DNA of 8,391 nt from Draconibacterium sp. (GCA_027011835.1 JALUZN010000264.1:1-8391), one strand, 5' to 3'. Positions 1 through 5,891 are shown, numbered from the stretch's first letter. The notes: a model not told the origin generated them from the sequence alone. Program-made: numbers and translations.

Positions 1-1032
1 CATTTCGGCCTCAACTTTATCGGAATCGTATTTTGCTTTTCCCACACCAATTGTACTTCTCTCTTCGTCGATAATTTTTATTAAATCGCCCTTTTTAAAA
101 TCGTTTTCTATTTTAACAATTCCAACCGGTAACAGACTCACCGCTTTTTCAGAATTTAATGCATTTACAGCTCCTTTATTAATAATTACCACACCTTTCG
201 TAAAACCGTCGGAGTACCCAATCCATTTTTTAATTCCCCTGTTTTGTTTCGAATTGGGAACAAACTTTGTGTGGTTTAAATCTTTTTTTGTGTCGAGCAA
301 ATCGATTAAAACATTTTCGGCAGTACCATTTGCAATGTGCACCCCAATTCCATCGCGTGCCACTTTTTTTGCAATTCTGAATTTTGTAAGCATTCCGCCC
401 CGCCCAAAATCGGACTGTTCGCCCGAAATTGCATTCTCCGGCTCTTTTTCGTCAAAATGAATCTCCTGAATAAGTTCCGCTGCATCATTGTTGGGGTGTT
501 CGCTGTAAACACCATCTACATTGGTAAGCAAAACAAGAGCTTCCGACCCGACCATTGAGGCAATTAACCCCGAGAGTTCATCGTTGTCGGTAAACATCAA
601 TTCGTTTACCGAGATGGCGTCGTTTTCGTTTACAATGGGCACAACCCCGTTCTCCAACAAAGTTGAAAAACAATTCTTCATATTGAGGTAGTGTTTGCGG
701 CTCGAGAAATTCTCTTTTGTTGTAAGTACCTGCGCGCACACTAAATTGTGTTCGTTAAAAAAGTCGGAATAACGGCTGATTAGTTTTACCTGTCCGAGTG
801 CCGACCAAAGTTGGCGTTGCGATACCGAATCGGTTTTTTTTGCAGGTGCAAGAACAGCCCGTCCTGCCGCAACTGCACCCGACGAAACCACCACCACTTC
901 AACGCCATTTTTCTGCAAAAAGGCAACCTGATCGACCAAATGGGCAATGCGCGAAACATTAAGCGTTCCGTCGGATTTTGCTAAAACATTGCTGCCAATT
1001 TTTACCGTTATTTTTTTATATCGAAATTGCAT
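1..1032 (-). CDS. proB: Glutamate 5-kinase ProB, 3' end cut by window edge
   Basis: Glutamate 5-kinase phosphorylates the gamma-carboxyl of L-glutamate with ATP, the first step of proline synthesis in the cytoplasm. I translated it by hand: 344 codons from ATG at 1032 to position 1 without a stop, so the last part is missing (family usually about 360-380 residues). Amino-acid-kinase domain landmarks are K11-IGSNVL near the N-terminus, SSGAVAAGR (50-58), VNENDAIS (134-141), FTDNDELSGLIA (147-158), TNVDGVY (170-176) and GRGGMLTK (210-217). A PUA-type C-terminal domain seems to begin near residue 275 and runs off the edge. The start lies 11 nt after the proC stop, so the two are probably one transcript. 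No clear Shine-Dalgarno is visible, which is normal for Bacteroidota. proA could follow outside the window. Confidence 0.95.
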   Translation of the reverse strand, partial: MQFRYKKITVKIGSNVLAKSDGTLNVSRIAHLVDQVAFLQKNGVEVVVVSSGAVAAGRAVLAPAKKTDSVSQRQLWSALGQVKLISRYSDFFNEHNLVCAQVLTTKENFSSRKHYLNMKNCFSTLLENGVVPIVNENDAISVNELMFTDNDELSGLIASMVGSEALVLLTNVDGVYSEHPNNDAAELIQEIHFDEKEPENAISGEQSDFGRGGMLTKFRIAKKVARDGIGVHIANGTAENVLIDLLDTKKDLNHTKFVPNSKQNRGIKKWIGYSDGFTKGVVIINKGAVNALNSEKAVSLLPVGIVKIENDFKKGDLIKIIDEERSTIGVGKAKYDSDKVEAEM

Positions 1033-1043
1033 TAATGCGGTTG

Positions 1044-1838
1044 TTAATTGTCAATCTTATTAAAAGATGCCATAATTCCCTGTATCAGCGACGAGCTAAA
1101 ACCCTTGTGTTCCATCTCGTTGAGACCGGTAATTGTTACGCCGCGCGGAGTAGTTACTTTGTCGATTTCGCGTTCGGGATGGTTGCCCGATTGAAGTACC
1201 AGTTCGGTGGCACCTTTTACGGTTTGAGCAGTAATTAGCTGTGCCATTTCTGCCCCGAATCCGATTTCTATTCCTCCTTGCATTGCCGCTCTGATGTAGC
1301 GAAGTGCATAAGCAATTCCGCACGACGAAAGTACGGTTGCCGCCGCCATTAACTCTTCGCCAATCTCAACTGTTTTTCCCAATTTGTTAAACAGGTCGAT
1401 TACATATTTGCGGTGTGGCTCGCTGTTTCCGTTTGCCGAGATACAGGTTAACGACTCTTGCAAAGCGATGGCTGTATTTGGCATCACTCTAAAAATGGGG
1501 ACCTTGGCACCGGCCATTTCGTTGAGTTCGTTTATACCAACACCGGCAACAATTGAGATAAATATTTTATTAGAATTTAACTCTGTTTTTATTTCATTAA
1601 TAACCCCTTCGACGTGGTAGGGTTTTACCGCAACAATAATTACATCGGCATTTTTAACCGCTTGCAGATTATTTTGAAAAGTGTTAATTCCCAACTCTTT
1701 AAATTTGTCGAGTGTACTCTCTTTTCGATCGGAAACAGAGATGTTGGAAGCTGAAATAAAACCCGATTTTTCTAACCCGATGGCAATTGCACCACCCATA
1801 TTTCCTACTCCGATAATTGTTATTTTTTTATTTTCCAT
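1044..1838 (-). CDS. proC: Pyrroline-5-carboxylate reductase ProC
   Basis: ProC reduces 1-pyrroline-5-carboxylate to L-proline with NAD(P)H, the last proline step. The protein has 264 residues, the usual family length. An N-terminal Rossmann fold shows GVGNMGGA (10-17) after a beta strand. VKPYHV (71-76) and RVMPNT (117-122) are typical family motifs. The C-terminal dimerisation domain carries the P5CR signature region HPEREIDKVTTPRGVTITGL (220-239). The gene is followed 11 nt later by proB. Upstream, a hairpin-repeat unit begins 18 nt before the ATG, so any transcript entering from argD or the transposase passes through it. No Shine-Dalgarno is visible. Its place beside argD fits the shared use of glutamate semialdehyde and ornithine by the two pathways; that link is inference. 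Confidence 0.96.
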   Translation of the reverse strand: MENKKITIIGVGNMGGAIAIGLEKSGFISASNISVSDRKESTLDKFKELGINTFQNNLQAVKNADVIIVAVKPYHVEGVINEIKTELNSNKIFISIVAGVGINELNEMAGAKVPIFRVMPNTAIALQESLTCISANGNSEPHRKYVIDLFNKLGKTVEIGEELMAAATVLSSCGIAYALRYIRAAMQGGIEIGFGAEMAQLITAQTVKGATELVLQSGNHPEREIDKVTTPRGVTITGLNEMEHKGFSSSLIQGIMASFNKIDN

Positions 1839-1856
1839 AATTTAGTATTTATATGG

Positions 1857-2006
1857 TTAACGGCTAAAGCCGGTTTTTTTATTCTTCTGTTTCACCGCCC
1901 TAAAGGACGGTGTAAGATTTATTTTAATATTCTCTTTTTTCATTATTGCACCATGCTTTAGCTTGGTGATATTTTAGATTGCAAGATTCTTGGCTTTAGC
2001 CTTTAA
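1857..2006. repeat. Compound palindrome unit A (two-sided, REP/BIME-like)
   Basis: This 150-bp unit has four hairpins. On the plus strand: TTAAcGGCTAAAGCC (1857-1871), then after 21 nt CACCGCCCTAAAGGACGGTG (1893-1912). Then come two inverted elements: CACCATGCTTTAGCTTGGTG (1949-1968) and, after 23 nt, GGCTTTAGCC followed by TTTAA (1992-2006). Every hairpin has a TAAA loop when read in its own orientation. Both CACC hairpins have an 8-bp stem with one mismatch at the same place, although their inner stem bases differ. TTAA stands one base outside each outer hairpin. The unit fills the spacer between proC and the transposase gene, and its inner edge overlaps the transposase stop codon. Such pairs of inverted REPs are typical substrates of RAYT transposases. 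Confidence 0.85.
1861..1880 (+). terminator. Terminator-like hairpin with T run, antisense to the genes
   Basis: CGGC-TAAA-GCCG followed by G and seven T residues looks like a short intrinsic terminator on the plus strand. All genes here run on the minus strand, so it could only stop antisense transcription. It is the outer hairpin of unit A, and the stem is short (4 bp, or 6 bp with a bulged G). Function is doubtful. Confidence 0.3.
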
Positions 2007-2430
2007 GAACCTTAAAACCATATTTTGTTATAAACTCATTATATTCTTCATCCCAAGTTTTCTTTTTATGATGTTCTTCTTGATTTGAAATATAATTCCT
2101 TACAGTATCAACTTGAGATTCACTCACACTTACGGCGAAATACTCTTTTTGCCAATTTAATTTATTTTGGTTCATATTGGTTTTGTTGAACCAAAAAGAA
2201 GATTCTCCTTTTATTAGCTGCATGACTTTTTCAATTGTTTGGTCATTCTTCAATCGAAAAAGACAATGCACATGGTTGTTGTGACCTCCCACTATTTCCA
2301 TTAAGATATCTTTCCCCACCGCATTTTTATGAATGTGTTCAAATAAGTCTTGTCTCACATTCTCAATTAATATCGGCTGTCTATTTTTGACACTCCAAAC
2401 TGCATGAATCCATATTTTTACGTAAGACAT
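1996..2430 (-). CDS. REP-associated tyrosine transposase (RAYT, IS200/IS605 TnpA-like)
   Basis: This 144-residue protein belongs to the Y1_Tnp/HUH group of single-strand DNA transposases, which nick and rejoin DNA next to hairpins through a 5'-phosphotyrosine. The metal-binding HUH pair is H53-V54-H55 in HNNHVHCLF. The probable catalytic tyrosine is Y113 in VRNYISNQEEHHKKK. The conserved core QLIKGESSFWFN lies at 71-82, and the length is normal for TnpA. No TnpB is present. The ATG at 2430 lies 11 nt from the TTAA of unit B. The TAA stop (1998-1996) lies inside the GGCTAAAGCC hairpin of unit A, so the last codons are part of the repeat. All active-site residues look intact. The hairpin family around it makes RAYT more likely than a plain IS200, but the two are not cleanly separable by eye. 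Confidence 0.88.
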   Translation of the reverse strand: MSYVKIWIHAVWSVKNRQPILIENVRQDLFEHIHKNAVGKDILMEIVGGHNNHVHCLFRLKNDQTIEKVMQLIKGESSFWFNKTNMNQNKLNWQKEYFAVSVSESQVDTVRNYISNQEEHHKKKTWDEEYNEFITKYGFKVLKG

Positions 2431-2441
2431 ATTCTTAAAGA

Positions 2442-2602
2442 TTAATGGCTAAAGCCGTGTTCCTACCTTATATTTATCACCGCCCTAAAGGACGGTGTAA
2501 AATTATATTCACTAATTATCCTTTATCTTCAATCTCTTATTTTACACCATGCTTTAGCTTGGTGATATTTTAACTTAAACATTTTTTAGCTTTAGCCTTT
2601 AA
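2442..2602. repeat. Compound palindrome unit B (two-sided, REP/BIME-like)
   Basis: This second complete unit has the same layout as unit A: TTAAtGGCTAAAGCC (2442-2456), 21-nt gap, CACCGCCCTAAAGGACGGTG (2478-2497), centre spacer of 47 nt, CACCATGCTTTAGCTTGGTG (2545-2564), 23-nt gap, AGCTTTAGCC plus TTTAA (2588-2602). The 21-nt and 23-nt gaps equal those of unit A, although the gap sequences differ. The last hairpin has one stem change (A for G at 2588). The unit lies in the 279-nt spacer between argD and the transposase start. Confidence 0.85.
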
Positions 2603-2657
2603 CTTTTTCTTCCTTCAAAATTAACCAATAACGCCAATTTTAACTACCCTTAATAAT

Positions 2658-2677
2658 CACCGCCCTAAAGGACGGTG
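2658..2677 (+). repeat. Lone CACC-TAAA-GGTG hairpin (copy C)
   Basis: An exact 20-bp copy of the left-type hairpin CACCGCCCTAAAGGACGGTG, followed by the same GTAAAATTTAT tail as other copies. It has no TTAA-GGCTAAAGCC partner at the expected 21 nt. It stands 32 nt downstream of the argD stop and looks like a solo or end-truncated copy. Confidence 0.8.
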
Positions 2678-2709
2678 TAAAATTTATTTTTTGTTATTAT
2701 TCTTTCTTT

Positions 2710-3846
2710 TTATTCTGCAACCTCCTTTAACGCTTTTTTAAAAGCAGCCAAAAACTGGTCGGCCTCCTGAATTGTTAAATTCAGTGGCGGGAGCAACCGT
2801 ATTATATTTTGCCCCGAAACTCCGGTAAAAATACCAAAATCAAACAAAAGTTTTTGTCGAAGCGATTTTATCGGAGATTTAAACTCCAGTCCTATCATCA
2901 ATCCTCTTCCGCGAACTTCGTAATTGTCGCTTATTTCTGACAATTTCCCCATTAGATATTTCCCCATAATTTCAGCGTTTTCAACGAGGTCTTCATCGTT
3001 AATAACATCGAGAACTGCAATTGCTGCCGAGCATGCCAGATGGTTTCCGCCAAATGTCGTTCCCAACATTCCAAACCAGGGCTCTATTTCGGGACGAATT
3101 AAAACGCCTCCAATCGGAAACCCGTTCCCCATTCCTTTTGCAACCGTAATCAGGTCGGGTTGTATATTCGAATATTGAAAGGCAAAAAACTTTCCACTAC
3201 GTCCGTATCCCGACTGAATTTCGTCTAAAATCAGAAGTGCTTCGTATTTTTCGGTCAAGCTTTTTAGCTCACCTAAAAAGTTATTTTCAGGAATGTTTAT
3301 TCCGCCAATTCCCTGAATTCCCTCTATAATTACTGCTGCAACGTCTCCTTTTTTTAATGTTTCTTCGGTTGCCTGAATATCGTTAAAAGGTAAAATAATT
3401 GCATTATCGGTTTCGTTAACCGGGGCAATAATTTTTGGATTGTCGGTAATGGCAACTGCAGCCGAGGTTCGTCCGTGAAATCCTTTTTTATAGCTGACGA
3501 TTTTCTTTTTACCGGTAACAAACGAGGCCAGTTTAATGGCATTTTCGTTGGCTTCGGCACCCGAGTTACAGAGGAAAAGCTGATAGTCGGGGCAGCCTGA
3601 AAGTTTCCCCAGTTTTTCTGCCAGCTCGCTTTGCAACGGGTTTTGCACCGAATTGGAATAGAACCCAATTTGCGACAATTGTGTCGAAATTTTTTCGACA
3701 TAATGTGGGTGGCTGTGGCCGATTGAAATAACGGCGTGCCCGCCATATAAATCGAGGTATTCATTCCCGTTCGAATCCCATAACTGGCAACCTTTTGCTT
3801 TTACCGGAGTTATATCGAATAGCGGATATACATCAAATAACTTCAT
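2710..3846 (-). CDS. argD: Acetyl-/succinylornithine aminotransferase ArgD
   Basis: This PLP-dependent class III aminotransferase makes N-acylornithine from N-acylglutamate semialdehyde with glutamate as amino donor. It has 378 residues, near the family norm of about 380-405. Motifs in order: GGHAVISIGHSHP (35-47), NSGAEANE (94-101, cofactor phosphate region), GFHGRT (122-127), LDEIQSGYGRSG (207-218, with D208 contacting the pyridine nitrogen), AKGMGNGFPIGG (236-247, with K237 the Schiff-base lysine), TTFGGN (263-268) and RLLPPL (350-355). All key residues are present. In Bacteroides the arginine route uses N-succinyl instead of N-acetyl intermediates, so the natural substrate here may be N-succinylornithine; sequence reading alone does not decide it. 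A half palindrome unit begins 10 nt before the ATG. Confidence 0.94.
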   Translation of the reverse strand: MKLFDVYPLFDITPVKAKGCQLWDSNGNEYLDLYGGHAVISIGHSHPHYVEKISTQLSQIGFYSNSVQNPLQSELAEKLGKLSGCPDYQLFLCNSGAEANENAIKLASFVTGKKKIVSYKKGFHGRTSAAVAITDNPKIIAPVNETDNAIILPFNDIQATEETLKKGDVAAVIIEGIQGIGGINIPENNFLGELKSLTEKYEALLILDEIQSGYGRSGKFFAFQYSNIQPDLITVAKGMGNGFPIGGVLIRPEIEPWFGMLGTTFGGNHLACSAAIAVLDVINDEDLVENAEIMGKYLMGKLSEISDNYEVRGRGLMIGLEFKSPIKSLRQKLLFDFGIFTGVSGQNIIRLLPPLNLTIQEADQFLAAFKKALKEVAE

Positions 3847-3856
3847 ACTCTTTCAA

Positions 3857-3912
3857 TTAACGGCTAAAGCCGGTTTTTTTATTCCTTTGTTTCACCGCCC
3901 TAAAGGACGGTG
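3857..3912 (+). repeat. Half palindrome unit D upstream of argD
   Basis: TTAAcGGCTAAAGCC (3857-3871), a 21-nt gap and CACCGCCCTAAAGGACGGTG (3893-3912) form the left half of the compound unit. The 56 bp differ from the left half of unit A only at two or three bases in the gap (attcct against attctt). The right, inverted half is absent. It lies 10 nt before the argD ATG. Confidence 0.85.
3861..3880 (+). terminator. Terminator-like hairpin with T run, antisense to argD
   Basis: The same CGGC-TAAA-GCCG plus T7 arrangement as at 1861-1880, here in half unit D. It could act only on plus-strand transcripts. The stem is short and the feature may be only a by-product of the repeat. Confidence 0.28.
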
Positions 3913-3967
3913 TAAAACTTATATTTTTGTTTCCTTATTAATTTCTGCTTTATTTCTTTTATTAAGC

Positions 3968-3983
3968 CACCATAAGGACGATG
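3968..3983 (+). repeat. Decayed CACC hairpin copy
   Basis: CACCATAAGGACGATG followed by TAATTT aligns with the CACC hairpin and its tail, but four stem bases are deleted and one is changed, so the stem no longer forms well. It ends 4 nt before the argC stop codon. Confidence 0.55.
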
Positions 3984-3987
3984 TAAT

Positions 3988-4956
3988 TTAAAATGCCACC
4001 GGCTTTAAATTCAATCCGGCTTTTTCGTTAAGTTCAAACATCAGGTTCATATTTTGAACTGCCTGTCCTGATGCACCTTTTACAAGGTTGTCGATTAAAC
4101 TTATCATTATTAATTTGTTGCCGTGTTTCTCGAGATAAATCACCACTTTGTTTGTATTGACAACCTGTTTTAATGCCGGGTTTTTATCGACAACAAAAAC
4201 AAACGGGTGACCGGAATAGAACGAGCTGTAAATCTCTTTTGCCTCTTCAACTGTTCCTCTGAATTTTGTATAACACGAAGTAAAAATACCCCGTGTGTGG
4301 TTTCCGCGAATAGGTACAAAGTTAAAATCGTTGTCGAACGTTGGTTGCAACTGTTTTATGCTTTGCAAAATCTCATCCTCGTGCTGGTGCTGGAATATTT
4401 TATATGCCGACAAATTGTTGTTCCGCCAGCTAAAATGCGATGTTGAAGTTGGGTTTTGTCCGGCTCCGGTTGACCCGGTAATTGCCTGAACGTGAACCTC
4501 GTCGGTTAATAAGTTATTTGCAGCAAGAGGTAAAAGTGCCAGTTGAATTCCGGTAGCAAAACAGCCTGGATTGGCAATCTTACGGGTAGTTTTTATTTTC
4601 TCGCGATTTATTTCCGGCAGCCCGTAAACAAAATCGTTCCCGGCTCTTTTTAGTCTGAAGTCGTGACTTAAATCAATAACTTTTAGCGATTCCGGCAAAG
4701 TGTTTTCTTCCATAAACTCCTTCGATTTGCCGTGCCCCATACAAAGAAAAATAACGTCAACCGTTTCGAAAGGCATTTCGGCAGTAAACTCCAAATTTGT
4801 TTCGCCTAACAAATCGATATGAACATCGGAAATTAAGTTCCCTGCATTGCTTGAGCTCTGTACGAATCCAATTTCAGTATCGGGATGATTAATTAAAATG
4901 CGTAATAACTCTCCGGCTGTGTACCCGGCTCCTCCTATAATTCCTGCTTTTACCAT
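3988..4956 (-). CDS. argC: N-acetyl-(or N-succinyl-)gamma-glutamyl-phosphate reductase ArgC
   Basis: ArgC reduces N-acyl-gamma-glutamyl phosphate to the semialdehyde with NADPH, the third step of arginine synthesis. It has 322 residues, within the short bacterial type. The Rossmann motif GIIGGAGYTAGELLRIL spans residues 5-21. IDLSHDFRL (94-102) and YGLPEI (111-116) precede the catalytic cysteine C132 in NPGCFATG (129-136). GSTGAG (161-166), PIRGNHTRGI (215-224) and KGASGQAVQNMN (293-304) are family motifs of the substrate and dimer regions. All expected catalytic residues are present. Upstream lies repeat-filled inserted DNA rather than argG directly, and downstream a hairpin half unit separates it from argD. 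An N-succinyl substrate, as in Bacteroides, is possible. Confidence 0.95.
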   Translation of the reverse strand: MVKAGIIGGAGYTAGELLRILINHPDTEIGFVQSSSNAGNLISDVHIDLLGETNLEFTAEMPFETVDVIFLCMGHGKSKEFMEENTLPESLKVIDLSHDFRLKRAGNDFVYGLPEINREKIKTTRKIANPGCFATGIQLALLPLAANNLLTDEVHVQAITGSTGAGQNPTSTSHFSWRNNNLSAYKIFQHQHEDEILQSIKQLQPTFDNDFNFVPIRGNHTRGIFTSCYTKFRGTVEEAKEIYSSFYSGHPFVFVVDKNPALKQVVNTNKVVIYLEKHGNKLIMISLIDNLVKGASGQAVQNMNLMFELNEKAGLNLKPVAF

Positions 4957-4978
4957 TTAGTTATTGTTTTATTTTTCT

Positions 4979-5187
4979 GAATTATGAATTTTGATTAGTC
5001 ACGAAGGTATGCCTATGGCAGAATCACGATTTCAGATTTTTCTTTCCATCGAAATTCGACATTCGTTATTCATCATTCGACATTCATTTTCAAGTTTTAG
5101 AATTACGAATTTCGATTAGAGAATCTCGATTTCAGATTTTTCTCCATCAACATTCGTTATTCGTTATTCATCATTCGACATTCATTT
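4979..5187. repeat. Left block of heptad-ended repeats (two copies)
   Basis: Two copies of a unit occur (about 4979-5087 and 5094-5185). Each starts with GAATT(A)CGAATTTTGATTAG-like sequence, continues with CGATTTCAGATTTTTC and CCATCRA, and ends in five 7-nt units NATTCNN. The heptad runs are 5053-5087 (aattcga, cattcgt, tattcat, cattcga, cattcat) and 5151-5185 (cattcgt, tattcgt, tattcat, cattcga, cattcat). The first copy carries an extra 21 bp (4999-5019). The block fills the spacer between argC and the four-helix-bundle gene; the last heptad contains that gene's stop codon. I see no other gene in it. Confidence 0.85.
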
Positions 5188-5544
5188 TTTACTATTTCGT
5201 TTAGCCGTTTCAATGCTTTTTACAAATATCGAAATCAATTCGTTGTTTTCAGAATAACAAATATCCAATAGTTTTTCATTTTCGGACAGCTTAGCATATT
5301 TTATAATTTTAATAATTATAAATGTTTCACGAAGTTCCTTTAAACAAATCCCCATTTTATGAATAAAATCCTTTGTCGATTCTACCGCCTGTGCTTCACC
5401 ATAATTTAGTGCAGGTGATGTTGCTGACCGGATAAGTTGCTTGTTTAGATGATTCCCTGCAATTGATTTATTTAGAAAGCCAGACAATTCAATAATTCTT
5501 ACAGAAAACCATATTAACCGTTCTTCTAAATCATATTTATCCAT
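5182..5544 (-). CDS. Four-helix-bundle protein, 23S rRNA intervening-sequence family
   Basis: This 120-residue protein is of the S23/IVS four-helix-bundle type. The family core is visible as QLIRSATSPALNYGEAQAVE (36-55) followed by STKDFIHKMGICLKELRET (56-74), with four amphipathic helix stretches covering roughly 5-27, 32-52, 55-83 and 87-115. The length is typical (about 115-125). Members are encoded inside 23S rRNA intervening sequences in some bacteria and as free genes in many Bacteroidota; relatives serve as accessory proteins of diversity-generating retroelements, but no reverse transcriptase is present here. Biochemical function is unknown. The gene interrupts argG-argC and is bounded on both sides by heptad-ended repeats. 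Its TGA stop (5184-5182) falls within the first repeat heptad. This suggests acquisition as a cassette, which is inference. Confidence 0.9.
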   Translation of the reverse strand: MDKYDLEERLIWFSVRIIELSGFLNKSIAGNHLNKQLIRSATSPALNYGEAQAVESTKDFIHKMGICLKELRETFIIIKIIKYAKLSENEKLLDICYSENNELISIFVKSIETAKRNSKK

Positions 5545-5581
5545 AACATACTATTTTAAATGTCGATAAATTGCGGTTCTA

Positions 5582-5891
5582 TTTTTTCTTCCATCGACAT
5601 TCGACATTCGCGATTCATCATTCGACATTCAATTTAATATTCTGAATTCTGAATTACGATTTCAGATTTTCCCCCATCGAAATTCAACATTCGTTATTCA
5701 ACATTCGATATTCATCATTCATTTTTAAGTTTTAGAATTACGAATTTTGATTAGAGAATCACGATTTCAGATTTGTTCTTCCATCGACATTCGTTATTCA
5801 TCATTCATCATTCGACATTCATTATATTTTTTAGAATTTTGATTTCAGATTTTCTTCCATCGACATTCAACATTCGATATTCAACATTCTA
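5582..5891. repeat. Right block of heptad-ended repeats (four copies)
   Basis: Four copies fill most of the 350-nt spacer between argG and the four-helix-bundle gene. Each has a CCATCGA heptad then NATTCNN units: 5591-5632 (leading part shortened), 5674-5722 (six units), 5781-5822 (five) and 5857-5891 (four). The leader GAATTACGAATTTTGATTAG and CGATTTCAGATTT parts are full in the third copy (about 5727-5780) and shorter in the second and fourth. The third copy and the second left-block copy are nearly identical over about 100 bp, giving direct repeats around the gene. The final heptad ends 3 nt from the argG stop. No further gene, RNA or terminator is seen; 5545-5580 is non-repeat sequence upstream of the four-helix-bundle start. 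Confidence 0.85.

Larger units (their letters stand above)
1857..2602 (-). mobile_element. RAYT gene with its flanking palindrome units (putative REP-transposase locus)
   Basis: The span contains unit A, a Y1/HUH transposase gene and unit B, inserted between argD and proC in an otherwise biosynthetic cluster. The gene is framed directly by two facing hairpins with TTAA guides (1992-2006 and 2442-2456), which act as imperfect inverted ends: GGCTTTAGCC plus TTTAAGAA on the left matches the right side in reverse complement apart from a 7-nt insertion. I cannot tell whether the true element ends are these inner hairpins or the outer ends of A and B. RAYT loci of other bacteria are likewise single-copy genes bracketed by REPs. 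Confidence 0.6.

Noticed and set aside
978..1238. Open frames on the plus strand opposite proB and proC (also 254-558 and 1384-1620)
   Set aside because: They lie antisense to well-supported genes, have low-complexity or cysteine-rich translations and match no family I know.
2924..3178. Plus-strand open frames opposite argD, argC, argG, the GNAT gene and argR (e.g. 4207-4489, 6738-6956, 7683-7985)
   Set aside because: Shadows of the minus-strand coding sequences, with no motifs and no initiation context.
1861..3912. Exact 2000-bp offset between the two left half units (1861/3861, 1893/3893)
   Set aside because: The intervening genes and repeats are unrelated, so the round number is chance.
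5053..5185. ARG boxes upstream of argC made of TGAAT/ATTCA words
   Set aside because: The heptads carry ATTC in direct, not inverted, order; no TGAAT-N4-ATTCA dyad is formed.
4979..5891. CRISPR array
   Set aside because: The repeats are imperfect, the inner period is 7 nt, there are no unique spacers of even length and no cas genes.
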